Positions 11,380 through 21,854 of a DNA stretch of 64,000 nucleotides are shown piece after piece. Where the stretch lies: NCBI GenBank assembly GCA_026545225.1, contig CM048845.1:34829001-34893000 (forward strand), given 5' to 3'. Under the pieces are notes generated by a model that saw only the letters and a list, made by a program, of their open reading frames with translations, did not search any database and had not been told where the DNA came from. Both the position numbers and the translations under genes were made by a program. Source of the stretch: Cornus controversa (Eukaryota > Streptophyta > Magnoliopsida > Cornales > Cornaceae). Each line of letters starts with the position of its first letter. Position 1 is the first letter of the stretch.

Positions 11380-11711
11380 TGAGCTTGTAACAACTTAAAA
11401 TCTACGGGCCAAAATAGGGACACACTAGAATTACTTAGGCCCAGGTCCATTTTTAGAGCCCAATAAGCCAACCAAGGTGTTCCTAAAGTTTGACGAGAGA
11501 CCCTCATGAACAGGGGACATCTAATAGAGTATTTGACTCTAATTGTGAAACGTATGATGTGGAAGTTGAGATTAAGGTGATGTAGATAAGAGGTATGCTT
11601 TGACCAGGACTTTTCTATCTCTAGATAAGTCTGGAGAACTGAAGAGTCAATCTCCTACTAGGACACGTTCCCATTTGACTACTATAAATATAGAGACGGT
11701 CCACATACCAA
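11380..11711 (+). mobile_element. Tat 3' LTR, first part (rest at 14795 to about 14966)
   Basis: It starts TGAGCTTGTAAC after the purine run A(n)GAAGAGAAA. It has a TATA box, TATAAATATAG, near 11685. The second part after LTR-B contains ACTTGATCGTCGGAG and CACCACGCTGGTGTCC, the tail typical of Tat LTRs as I remember them. The right end was not fixed by a duplication and is approximate. Confidence 0.6.
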
Positions 11712-12904
11712 TGTAGAGGTTGTGACCAATTTTGGTCGATTTTACATTTTTCACATCATAATTTCCATAGATGCATTTTGAGTGGTGTTTAACATTTTTT
11801 GAGTGCGGGGAACATGTTTGGGAAGTGTTTTAAGGGTTTTGGTAAATGTTTGAAAGATTTAGAGGAGTTTGACTTTTTGTCAAACCGGGCCCAGGATGCG
11901 GTCTAAGTGGGCCCGAAAATCCTGAAAGTTTTCAAAAATATTTATTTTTGGGAATGGCTTCGATGAAATTTTTAGAGAGTAGAGGGAGTGATTTTGTGGC
12001 CGTAGAAGTTTTTAAAATCGAAAATGGAGTTCGGGAAATTATGTTAAGTGGCCTAGGGGTGTTTTGGATATTTCACGCACCTAGATGCCATTTAAAACTT
12101 GTCACTGAGAGAGGGTCAACCATTCTCACGGTTCTATCTCTCTCATCATCTTCCCTCTTCTTCTCTTTTCCTTCTCTCTAGATTTTGAAAGCCTTAGGTT
12201 GTGATTCGGGTTTCACCGAATAAGGGAGATACATAGGGGACGACTAGGGCTTTGATTTGAACTGAATAAACGTATGTTTTTGCAAGATACACATCGCTGG
12301 AAATTTGGTGAAGTGCTTGAAAGTCCTTCAAACTTGAGGTAGTGTTTTTTTTCTCATTTAATTGTCGATTCTAAGGTTTCGGGAGAAATAGTGAGAGCTA
12401 AGGATGTGTATTGCATGATTTAAAGTTGTAAGAGGGGTGGAATGTTGTGTCTTTCAACTTCTCTTTAATCTCTTGTATGAAATTAGTTTATGTATGGTAG
12501 TATATATGATATAAGGGGTGAATGAGTGAGAGAAATTAGCATGTACACTTATATGCTAGGTTTTATGCACTTGTGTGGAAATGTGGTATAATGAGCATAA
12601 TTCTGTTATCTGATGTTACATGAGTTTTATGCATAGTATCTTTATATTAAAAATGTGTGCATTGGTGAAGCATGACTAAAATGTGCTTAGGTGAAATTTA
12701 TGAGCATATGTGGATTGTATGCTAGGCTTTGCATGTATAAGTAATCATACGTGTGGTCTTGTGGAGGTGAAATGCATGCTAAGTGTCTTTATAACTAGCT
12801 TATGCATTGTGAAGCATGAATTTTGAATGCTTGAAATTTATATGATCGAAATGCATATATAGGGCCATTGTGAGGAGAACGGGGAAAAGTGGTAGAATAA
12901 CATG

Positions 12905-13262
12905 TTCACTTAGAGCGACAAATGCTTGGTGATGGTCATGAACGGTCTAATAACCTTGAAGGACGGAGTTCTCAGTGACGTATTCTAAAACTATCAAATC
13001 ACTTGGGAGAGGTGGATACTCGGTGAGAATCTTGAACAGTCTAATCACCTTGGAGGATGGAGTTCTCGGTGATGTATTCCAAAACTATCGAATCACCTTG
13101 GAGGATGGAGTTCTCGATGAAAATCTTGAAACGGACTATCACCTTGGAGGACGGAGTTCTCGGTGACGTATTCTAAAACTATCTAATCACCTTGGAGGAC
13201 GGAGTTCTCAGTGAAAATCTTAAACTAGTCTATTAACCTTGGAGGACAGAGTTCTCGGTGAC
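12905..13262 (+). repeat. About 57-bp tandem array in LTR-B, alternating two spacer types
   Basis: Six to seven units of CACCTTGGAGGACGGAGTT plus CTCGGTGA recur. The spacers alternate between an ACGTATTCTAAAACTATC type and an AAATCTTGAACRGTCTA type, so the true period is a dimer of about 112 bp. It corresponds in position to the 41-bp array of LTR-A and the array at 37345-37620. Confidence 0.88.
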
Positions 13263-14102
13263 GCATTCCGAAATTGTGTGGGAAATGTCCCAGATCGCAT
13301 GGTTGGTCAAGAATCCTGTTAGGATATCGGGTTGAGTCCGAGAGGGAGATAAGTGTTTTAGATTGCTTATATTATTTCTTGTGAAGCATGATTCTTGTTT
13401 AATGCATTCATATATATGCATTATTTGTGAATGAACATGATATATGTTGGATGATACGTGTAATATAGTGACATGCATTCATGTAGGTCGGTGTCGAGTC
13501 GGCACTTAGGTGGGTTGGGGCATCTCTACTGAGCTGCCATGGTGCTTACCCCTTTCTTCTAAACTCTTTTTACAAATAAGGTGCCGATGACAGATGGAAC
13601 TTGAGTGGCCAAGTGGAACTCTAGTAGCATTTTGCTATATTTTGAATATTGTATATATTGTGGCTATGTGTGCCAGCTTGCGGCACGATAATGATCTAGT
13701 TGTAGTCATGGTAGAATTTGTAGCATTGAAATCTTATGCATGATTTTTTGTAATGACTATAAACTTGGAACTCCTATGGATAATATGTACCTTTTGAGCA
13801 AAATGCATGTTTTTAAGATGCATGAGATTACAAGACCATTTTCCTCTTGATTTATGACTTCATGTATGGGAATTTTGAGTAAATGGAGTCTGGAATGTAT
13901 GTATGCACGAGTTGATGAATGAAAACGGCAAGAATGATGATTTTGAGAGAGGGCTTGAATTTTCATTTCTGAAGGATGCCAATAGCTTTAGCATTGTTAA
14001 TTGAATGTTATATGAGTGAATAAGGTGGTTGAATGGGCTTAGAATGCCAAAAAGAGACAAATGCATAACCACATGATTTTCTCTAGTGCACCAGTCTGGA
14101 TA

Positions 14103-14270
14103 TTTCGATACATCAAAATGTCCAATTCGATGCATCGAAGTGACAAGTACGATGCATTAAAAAACCTGCAGGATTTTGAAATTTCAAAAGTCCCGAGAGT
14201 GGTTTTTGGTCAATTCTTGTTCGATACATTGAACTTTCGATGCATCGAAATCATCATTTTGATGTTTTGA
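14103..14270 (+). repeat. Palindrome island, word TTCGATGCATCGAA (LTR-B)
   Basis: Perfect 14-bp palindromes TTCGATGCATCGAA lie at 14126-14139 and 14236-14249. Degenerate copies lie near 14103 (TTTCGATACATCAAAA), 14148 (TACGATGCATT), 14220 (TTCGATACATTGAA) and 14257. The spacer GTCCCGAGAG occurs at about 14190. The island ends just before CTACTATTTACAGCAT, a block shared with LTR-G. Confidence 0.88.
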
Positions 14271-15130
14271 AACTACTATTTACAGCATGCTCCGAAATTT
14301 GCCCAAACTTCAATCGGGCATAACTTCTTCAACTAAATCGCAATTAAGTGTGGTTTTTTTTTTAAATTGAGTATTTTTGGATTCGCTATCCAATGGTGTA
14401 GATCTCAGTTTCAAGTTCCAATCACACAAAGTGTTGAGTCCTGAAAATGAGTGATTCATGAGTGTGAATAAATGAAATTTTCACTAAGGTGATATGGTTT
14501 GATGTAGGATCCACTGAGGTTGGATAAGGTGGAGTCGTATGTATCTATGTGCAAGAATAGAGTTAAGCTTCCACAGTACTTGAGGGTAAAGATGATCCAT
14601 TGGGGCTTAACAGACGGAAGTTACCTCCGATTTTTTGGGAGTCGGAAATCGGAGCGTGACAGTGTGGTATCAGAGCTTGATATCAAGGTTAGATTAGTGT
14701 TTAAATAGTTCATGCGGTTGAGTGAACTAGTTCACACTCGAAATTCGGGGTCGGCCCGGGGAAGTCCTGGTAGTCCGAATTTCGGGGCGTGACAACTAAG
14801 GTACACAATTAATGTCCTCTAAGTGCCTTTATAACTTTAAAAAAAAAATTCGATATCTAACTTGATCGTCGGAGCACAATCGGCCGGCACCACGCTGGTG
14901 TCCTTCCGATTACCTTTGTTTTGTCCTTTTACAAATTGGCGTTTGATCAATTTGAGGTGAATTTTTGCTTCATCACCAAGTATTAATTAACCTCAGTTTA
15001 TACAAAGTACTATTGTTTTTTTACTTTTCAATATATATCTATGGAGCTCAAATACCAAGTATTAACCTCTGAATATACGAAGTACTATTGACTAAAACAC
15101 CCTTTATTAGCATCATTACCATGTTAATGC

Positions 15131-15138
15131 TATAAATA
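15131..15138 (+). promoter_or_regulatory. Probable TATA box of the WOX1 gene
   Basis: TATAAATA lies 321 bp upstream of the start codon, followed by a CT-rich leader at about 15160-15230. It is only some 165 bp from the end of the Tat LTR remnant, so the compact promoter abuts retrotransposon DNA. Confidence 0.6.
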
Positions 15139-15329
15139 AATGAAACCTTTTTTTTGGTCTGTCATACTCTCTCTGCTTGCTTGCTCTTTTGCCTCTTTTT
15201 TCATCTCAAACAGTGTCTTTATCTCTCACACTGAGTAAGAAAGTTCTGCTTAACGCAGCACCATATTCCCACTCTTGTTTGCAAATCCTTTCAAGAACCT
15301 TTGAAACTAAAAGCCTCTTCAATCAGCTC

Positions 15330-15331
<2 letters not shown>

Positions 15332-15374
<43 letters not shown>
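15332..15374 (+). repeat. (AT)n microsatellite in the WOX1 5' leader
   Basis: About 21 uninterrupted AT dinucleotides lie between the presumed transcription start and the WOX1 ATG. In RNA this tract could form an AU hairpin. Length variation is likely between individuals. Confidence 0.9.
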
Positions 15375-15378
<4 letters not shown>

Positions 15379-15385
15379 CCCATAT

Positions 15386-15421
15386 ATGACCCTGAGAAGA
15401 GACAGAGAAGAAGCAAATTAA
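15386..15421 (+). CDS. Short upstream ORF in the WOX1 leader (11 aa)
   Basis: ATG at 15386 opens 11 codons (MTLRRDREEAN) closed by TAA at 15419-15421, 30 nt before the WOX1 start and in the same frame. It is the only upstream ATG if transcription starts near 15160. Such uORFs can lower translation of the main frame; whether this one does is not known. Confidence 0.35.
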   Translation: MTLRRDREEAN

Positions 15422-15451
15422 GTTGTAATTGGTACAACAATTATCATCACC

Positions 15452-16221
15452 ATGTGGATGATGGGATTTAACAATGATGGTGGGGACTCCAATTTGCCTG
15501 ATTCATTCAACATCCCTATATTTCCTCCTCTCATTCCAAGGCCTGCAACTACTCCTACAACCAACAACAAATACAATACGACCATTACAAACCCTCTTTG
15601 TATAAGTCGCTCCAATTATGAGACTGATCTTCTAGCACTGAATCACCATCTGGGTAATAATCTACTTTTCTTTATTCATCTACTTATTTATTTATTTATT
15701 TTGTTTCCGAAAGTATGCACACCCACAATGTTGTCATAATGTGTGTACATAATGTTGCCATTTGGGCTGTGGTGTTAAAGTTTGTGTAAAGATGCATGAT
15801 TTTGGTGAGGTATTATTTTATATATATATATGTGTGTGTGACAGCAACTATGGGTGAGCAGAGCAAGAGAGACTACTTGGCTAACACACAACAGGTGGTG
15901 GTGAGTTCGCGCTGGAATCCAACAGCAGAGCAGTTAGAAAGACTTGAAGAATTGTACGAAGGAGGGACTCGAACACCGTCTGCTCAGCAAATTCAGCATA
16001 TCACTCAACAGCTTCGTCGGTATGGCAAGATTGAAGGCAAGAATGTCTTCTACTGGTTCCAAAATCACAAGGCCAGAGAACGCCAGAAACGATCTCGTCG
16101 CCAACTTCAATCAACCAATTCCCACCAACAATACCAAGCTAGTCATTTCCAAACCACCCAAAGGAAAGGTATCTCTTTACAATCACATAAATAATAATCT
16201 ATAGCTTTTTCTTTATTAATG

Positions 16222-16260
<39 letters not shown>

Positions 16261-16639
16261 AACTCACGTGGATTGCAACAGGAAAATGGTTCCTCACCGA
16301 ATTTGGTGACAGAATCATTCACTCCTAATGACAGATCTAGGAATTTTTTTTTTAATACTCCGGCCTACTTATTATGTAGTGTCCAACTAATATAAACTCT
16401 TTATATCACAGGATGCACAGTGGTATATAGTATTGGCCGGGATACTGTATTCCCGATACCCCATACCTGCTTTGTGCTAGAACTTATGTGGGTTCCACTA
16501 CATTGCAACTAATGGATGTAGTCAGTCCGAACAGTCATTGGGTTTACCAAATTCCGTGAGCCTATCACTGTTCGCTGCAATATGAATATATGATATAATT
16601 TTCTTTTTTCTCGGTTCCATTAATTCGTTGTTGGATATC

Positions 16640-16673
<34 letters not shown>

Positions 16674-17768
16674 GGTAATACTGATGTTTGATCATTTCTA
16701 TACCCATTTCTTGGTGTTGTATGAGATGTAAAGTTGCAATCTTTTTGTCTACAGGGACAAGTAGGACAGGTTTTAAAGTTGAACAGACCAAGAACTGGGA
16801 AAGCCCTGCAAACTGCTGTAGATTCACAGAGGTCTATTTATCTTCCTTTGTCACATATATATATAATATACACTATTCTGTTTAACTTTAAATTCCACTA
16901 ATCTCCAAAAGACAACTAGAATCAATTAATCATTATTATTACAAGTTCATGCAATCATTAGACAAATGATGGAAAGGATGATATGCAGAGAGGAGTACAG
17001 AAAAACTCTTTGTTGGGTTATGAAAAGGATGAAAAAGCCCCATTACTTCCTTCGTTGAGTCTTGTACTCAAATAGTTGAGAAACTCGTAATAATATATAT
17101 CTTTATACATGCGCACACTATATATATATACTAAATGGGGCACCTCTATCTACAGAATAATCACTTTCAATTGGATGGGACTCCATATTATTGGGTACCT
17201 CCCCAATAAATTTTCATTATTTGATTGTGAGAATATATTAGGTTCGTAATTAAGGGATAGGGATGTGCCCAAATCTGTTTAATTCCATTATATATTTGTC
17301 ATTAATTTAGTGGTTCCTATATATGGCATGTCTTGGACTTTTCAGAAGACTGTTTCAATACAAAGGGCAGAAGAACCAGAACCAGAACATAGAAAAGATA
17401 GATGGGTACAATTCGATAAGAGAGAATTACAGCAGGGAAAGAGCTTGGTAGAAAGGAATGCCACTTGGCGGATGATGCAGTTGTCTTGTTCACCTCCCAG
17501 CCATCTCATAAACAGTTTTAGTAGTGCTACTACAACTCCATCAACATCAAGATCCATGGACACAGAGCCCAGAAGGGCTCAAGATCTGAACATCTTTATA
17601 TCACCCTACAGAGAAAATCTAAGCCACCAAGAAGCAGGCTATGAGGATTCTCAAACCCTCCAACTGTTTCCACTTGGGAGCGAGAAGGAGGCCGAAATAT
17701 CAGTTGCAGCCACGAATGCCCACTTCACACCATACCAGTTCTTTGAGTTCCTCCCATTGAAAAATTGA
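15452..17768 (+). CDS. WOX1: WUSCHEL-related homeobox transcription factor, WOX1 type (four exons)
   Basis: Exons are 15452-15653, 15845-16168, 16755-16831 and 17346-17768. All introns are GT-AG and the joined frame is open for 341 codons. Exon 1 begins [11 protein letters not shown], the N terminus typical of WOX1/STF/MAEWEST proteins. Exon 2 carries the WOX homeodomain (about residues 89-153) with [25 protein letters not shown] and helix 3 [17 protein letters not shown]. Exon 3 holds [10 protein letters not shown] (181-190). Exon 4 ends with the WUS box TLQLFPL (305-311) and FFEFLPLKN at the C terminus, both repressive motifs of this clade. By homology it is a nuclear regulator of leaf-blade and petal outgrowth. 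No stops or frameshifts are seen, so it looks functional. It is the only host gene in the window. WOX6 is a close relative, but the N and C termini fit WOX1 better. Confidence 0.95.
16226..16258 (+). repeat. (TA)n microsatellite, WOX1 intron 2
   Basis: About 33 bases of pure alternating T and A lie 58 bp after the exon 2 donor site, inside the 586-bp second intron. Confidence 0.9.
16643..16670 (+). repeat. Second (TA)n microsatellite, WOX1 intron 2
   Basis: About 28 bases of TA repeat lie 85 bp before the exon 3 acceptor. With the tract at 16226-16258 it could pair across the intron. Confidence 0.9.
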
Positions 17769-17954
17769 AAGCAAAACTGACTCACGTGTGATTCAGAAGC
17801 ATTGGTTGGCCTGTATTTAGATTTTGTATTGTTGATGTTCTTGATGTAAGATTCTATAGAGGATAATTTTAAGTATTAACTGTTGGGACACTGAAAGGGC
17901 ATGAACTTTGAGATACACTAATAATCACACAAACACAAGATATAATATCAGGAA

Positions 17955-18129
17955 TGGGAAATGCTACACGTCATGAAATAATTTTTATCATGAATGATGT
18001 GGCAATTAAATGGTGAGTTAATATTGGTGGGATTCCCCCCATACACGGAATCGCAATGGTATTATCACTTGCCACATCATTCATAATAGCAATTCATGAT
18101 AAAATTTCATGAAGTTTAGCATTTCCCTT
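17955..18129. mobile_element. MITE, about 175 bp, TCAGGAA on both sides
   Basis: The ends GGGAAATGCTA and TAGCATTTCCC are perfect inverted repeats. The pairing extends inward (TCATGAAAT...TATCATGAAT...GATGTGGCAA against its complement) for some 50 bp with one small insertion. TCAGGAA stands directly outside both ends (17948-17954 and 18130-18136). Size, hairpin form and a 7-9 bp duplication fit a hAT- or Mutator-type MITE. It lies 187 bp past the WOX1 stop codon. Confidence 0.8.
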
Positions 18130-18394
18130 TCAGGAAGCACCGATATTTTTTTAGAGTCATCGTGATAGTGTTGGATAATTTGACCTTGATACGTGTCGAA
18201 TACAGCTAAAATGTATCTAAAATCTTTAAATATATATTTTTAAAAAAAAAATCAGATAAAACTTGAATACGACTGAGATATGACTGGGCAAAATAATAAA
18301 ATATTTTTATAAAAAACAAGCGCTTTATTTTAAGAATAAAACATTTCATTGTTTAAATGAAAATAAAATAGAAAGGACTTAAAAGCCCAAATCA
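18130..18394. other. Unassigned AT-rich intergenic stretch
   Basis: About 265 bases with A and T runs and no ORF, repeat or motif that I recognise. It separates the MITE from retrotransposon debris. Confidence 0.5.
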
Positions 18395-18657
18395 GTATTG
18401 TCGCACCCGCGAACTCCCGGCTGGACGATACCCCCCAGTCCGTGTATCGTGACGGGGTTGGTACACGCCGAATTTTTTATAAGGGCCAAAGAAAAATATG
18501 TGTTCTTGGAGTCGCCACCTAACATCGAGTTCTGGTGTGCTAGGTCACCTGAGGTACAAATGTATGTGCGGCCCCAATTGAATGACTACCATGTGATCTT
18601 TTGAAAACTAGATTAGTGAGACCCGGAGTTTGGTTATGTGTGGGGAAGGTGTTAGTA
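18395..18657 (+). mobile_element. LTR-like fragment
   Basis: It begins TGTCGCACCCGCGAACTCCC and contains GGAGTCGCCACCTA and GGTTATGTGTGGGGAAGGTG. These phrases recur around LTR ends of plant gypsy elements in my memory. It stops where a different repeat starts at about 18655. Element type and limits are uncertain. Confidence 0.4.
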
Positions 18658-19010
18658 GGGGTGGAAAAATTCTATACGAGTATCCAACAACATGACTCGA
18701 AATCGACACGAAGTTAGCGAGTTTGAATTTAGGCTGAACGGGTTCAGGTCATAAACGGGTTGACACGATTACGACACGAAAAAATCATGTCGGGTTCGGG
18801 TTCAACCTATTAAACCCACACAACCTAAATGGGCCATGTCGGGTCAACATGAATAGAGACAACCCATATAACTCGTGACCAACTATAAAAGCTCAAGTAT
18901 ATTTTTCTAACCCTAAATTTGTGAACGTTTTATTCTATTTATTTCCTTTTCCTCTACGGCTATCTTTTCAATGTCCAAACCAATAAGGCGATAGCACAAC
19001 CCAATAATCA
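18655..19010. mobile_element. Possible hAT-like non-autonomous element fragment
   Basis: The left edge TAGGGGTGGAAAAATTC resembles hAT terminal repeats. The body has many GGGTTCGGGTT / AACGGGTTGACACG words typical of abundant plant hAT MITE relatives. I could not find a matching right terminal repeat. Confidence 0.35.
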
Positions 19011-19017
19011 CTTTAGA

Positions 19018-21593
19018 TGTAGAGATCGGGTCCAATTTTGACCAATTTCTATTTTAATTATCATTTTGTCTTAATTGCATTTTAAATGAGGTTTATCATG
19101 TTTTAAATGTGAAAAACCTGTTTGATAAGTTGTTTAGAGGTTTTGGAATGTTTCGAGACCATTTGAGAGAATTTGAGATTTTTGGGTCAACGGACCCCGG
19201 GACGTAGTCTAGGTGGGTCTGGGAATCCAATTTTTTTTTGAGAAAATATTGTTTTTGGTTTTGAATCAAATGAAAGGTTAAATGAGTTAAGGAATCAATT
19301 TTGGACCATAGCCGTTTTCGAAATAAAAAACGGAGCTCGGGAGGATACGTTAAGTGACCCGGGGCATTTTAGTCATTTCGCGCCCCCAGGGGAGATAAAT
19401 ATCTTGAGCTGGGATCTCAGCCGTTATAGACCCAAAACTATCTCTCTAACTTTCCCTCTTCATCCCTCTCCTTTTCTCTACATTTTGGAGGCATTGCTCT
19501 TTGATTCGGAAATTCGCTAAGAAGGATAACTTGCTCTATCATTAAGGGCGTCGATTTGAACAGAACAAATTTGATTTTTGGGCAAAGAACTTGAGAAAAT
19601 TTTAGACTTTTTTTAGAGGAGGCTTCAAATTTGAGGTAGGGTTATGAATCTCCTATTTATTTTGATTCTATAGATTATATAATTGTGACATGAAATTTTT
19701 ATGAATTCATTGAGGTTAAGATTGATATTTATGGTGGAATTGATGTTGTCTTACAAGTTAAAGGTTATGTGGTGTGAATGTCTTAAATACTTTCTGAGTT
19801 CTTGTTTAGTCATTATGCCCATTTGCATCATAAATGGAATTTTAAGCCCACGTCTGGGATAAATGCATGAAATGAGACTTTCTAAAATGTATTATTGTGA
19901 TTTCCATAAGTTGTGAGTGAAATTGCATTGAATATGCATGAATTAAGATTTGAAATTCATTGACTTGGCAAATGTTATGCATTTGGTGAATATTGTGACA
20001 ATCTTGAGTTTTGGTGCATTTATGTGATAATGTACACTTATGTGAGAATCACAATTTTTGGGGGCATATGTGAGAACTAATAAGGGCCTGGAGCCCTAGG
20101 GTGGAAGACCCAAAACTTGGCCAAGCGGATGTCACTTCCGTCGGGTTAGCAACCTGTAGAGTATAGTAGAGTTTATGGTCTTGAAAAGACCCTTACTATG
20201 GATTGTAACAAGCAGAAGTCTTTAGTTGAGTTGATTTTCGATTATATGTAGTGTGGGTTTATTTGAGAATTGTGATTTCCCTTAAATGGTGTTGTCTTGA
20301 AATGTGGGACATCACGCATGATTTCAAAAACATAACCGTTTTGAGCATGAAAAACATTAAGGCATGACATGTAGTCACTTAGAGATTTCATCGTGCATTC
20401 ATACATATAGCTACCTGACTTAAGATGGAGTCGGGTGGATCATTCCTACTAGGCGTAGGGGTGAGCACAGGTGGATCATTCCTACTAAGTGTAGTTGTAT
20501 GCTCACCCCTTCCTCCCACCTCTTTCCAGATAAATCTCCCTTGGAGGATCAGGCTTAGAGTGGATTTCTTTTGAGTTCCTTTTGAATTGTATCTTGTGGA
20601 CACGTGTATGTAGAGGTCCATGCCGGCTTGTGGCATACTGACTATAGTTGTAGTGTTGCCTTTACATTTTGTTCTTCACTTGTACACAAACTTCAAATAT
20701 AAATGCCACACATGGCATAAGTTGGAATTTTGAGAAATATATGTATAATGAACTCCTTTATGTATGATTTTTGAGAAACGTGCGAATGATGATCCATTTT
20801 AAATTCCTTTATGTATGGAAATGTGGGAGTGATCATTGGAGATGAGAATTATGCCCTTTTATCACGTTGTGTGTATTGTTGGGTGTATAAGATTTAAGGA
20901 ATGTATGCTTGAGGAGTGAGAATTGTGAAATGCTTAGATTTAGCATATATGAGGATAATTGTATAAGTTTTTGTTCAATTTTAGAGTTGCAAATGAGTGT
21001 ATGAATATAGAGAATGCATCTAGACTTGAAATATATAGGTTTTACGCAATTTTGGAACTTTCAGTCGCCTAGTCCCTTCAGTAGCCGACTGAAAGTGTGA
21101 GATCCAGAACATTTGTAAATGGGGTACCTATTCGGATGACTAAAGGTGGGCTTCAGCCAGCTGAAAGCTTCCTTTAAGCCGACTGAAGCTACCCTCCAGC
21201 CGACGGATAGAATTGGGAACCTGAAGGTCAATTGAACCCAGGTTTAAGCCAACCGAAGAGGGTTCCAATCAGTTGAAACAGGGCTAAATTAGAATTTCAC
21301 TGAATATAGGATGATGATGAGTATGTGTAGATGCATGCACTTGTGTGGGACCCATTGTGAAAGGTATTGATGAGTATACACTAATGTAATGCCATATGTA
21401 TAGAACGCTTATGCAATTATATGGTTGATGTTCAATTTCATCGCTCACCCCCATTTCCCTCGCTCTTAATCGGGTGTCAGAAATTGGGGTGTGACAACTT
21501 GGTATCAGAGCATGGTTCCACAGTGAGAATATTGATGACAAGTGATGACAGGTAACCTAATTACCCTCGATTTTTGAAAATCAGGGTGTGACA
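19018..21593 (+). repeat. 5' LTR of Tekay-1
   Basis: It starts TGTAGAGATCGGG and ends GGGTGTGACA at 21593, with an earlier copy of the same end at 21496. It includes a tandem duplication of GTGGATCATTCCTACTA near 20426-20490 and the palindrome island at 21060-21280. The 3' LTR is missing, so which of the two ends is the true one is not proven here. Confidence 0.7.
21060..21280 (+). repeat. Palindrome island, word TTCAGCCGACTGAA (Tekay-1 LTR)
   Basis: Six or more variants of TTCAGYCGRCTGAA occur, at about 21078, 21151 (CTTCAGCCAGCTGAAAG), 21175 (TTAAGCCGACTGAAG), 21195, 21245 and 21267. The word reads nearly the same on both strands. It is unrelated in sequence to the word in LTR-B although it has the same arms-plus-core form. 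Confidence 0.8.
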
Positions 21594-21608
21594 ACTTGGT
21601 ATCAGAGT
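21500..21608 (+). other. Two primer-binding-site copies, 97 bp apart
   Basis: TGGTATCAGAGC lies at 21500-21511 and TGGTATCAGAG again from 21597, each preceded by GGTGTGACAACT. The sequence complements the 3' end of plant initiator tRNA-Met, the usual primer for this lineage. Confidence 0.85.
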
Positions 21609-21854
21609 TACCGGGTTTGAATACCTTTGGACGATGGGTGGGGTTAAACCACATATAGGGATGTGAAGTTGAGGTTGTGATCCTAGATTTTAGAATAAGT
21701 ACATATTACAGAGAATATGCTTATGTGCTCATTTGTTTGGTATAACATACTAATTATGAAATGACTTATCATGATGTTATGTATGCATTAAAGAATTGGT
21801 TGAGTATGCTCATGTTGTAGTTTTAAAATGTGTTCTTGTTCTCAATATAGCAAG

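Larger units (their letters stand above)
11712..14794 (+). mobile_element. Solo LTR-B, 3.1 kb, chromovirus-type, TSD ACCAA/ACTAA
   Basis: It starts TGTAGAGGTTGTGACC and ends GGGGCGTGACA. Flanks 11707-11711 (ACCAA) and 14795-14799 (ACTAA) differ at one base, so the duplication is imperfect but credible. The Tat 3' LTR continues on the far side. It contains the array at 12905-13262, a palindrome island at 14103-14270 and an internal PBS-like site at 14665-14676. Confidence 0.82.
1..14966 (+). mobile_element. Tat-lineage Ty3/gypsy retrotransposon, decayed, left end outside window
   Basis: Domain order on the + strand is gag, protease, RT, RNase H, a second archaeal-type RNase H, integrase, tandem-repeat 3' region, antisense ORF and 3' LTR. 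The duplicated RNase H, the 3' satellite-like array and the reverse-strand ORF are known hallmarks of the Tat (Ogre/Retand/Grande) lineage. Every coding domain has stops or frameshifts, so the copy is old. It is split by solo LTR-A (5159-9269) and solo LTR-B (11712-14794). The right end is approximate because I could not find its target-site duplication; the 5' LTR and start of gag lie left of the window. Confidence 0.85.

Noticed and set aside
14665-14676. tRNA-like sequence GGTATCAGAGC
   Set aside because: It is the complement of the initiator tRNA-Met 3' end (a primer-binding site), not a tRNA gene. No cloverleaf surrounds it.
15796-16194. Intronless single-exon reading of the homeodomain ORF from an upstream ATG
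   Set aside because: The extra N-terminal residues come from intron 1. The splice from 15653 to 15845 gives the [13 protein letters not shown] join expected of WOX1 proteins.
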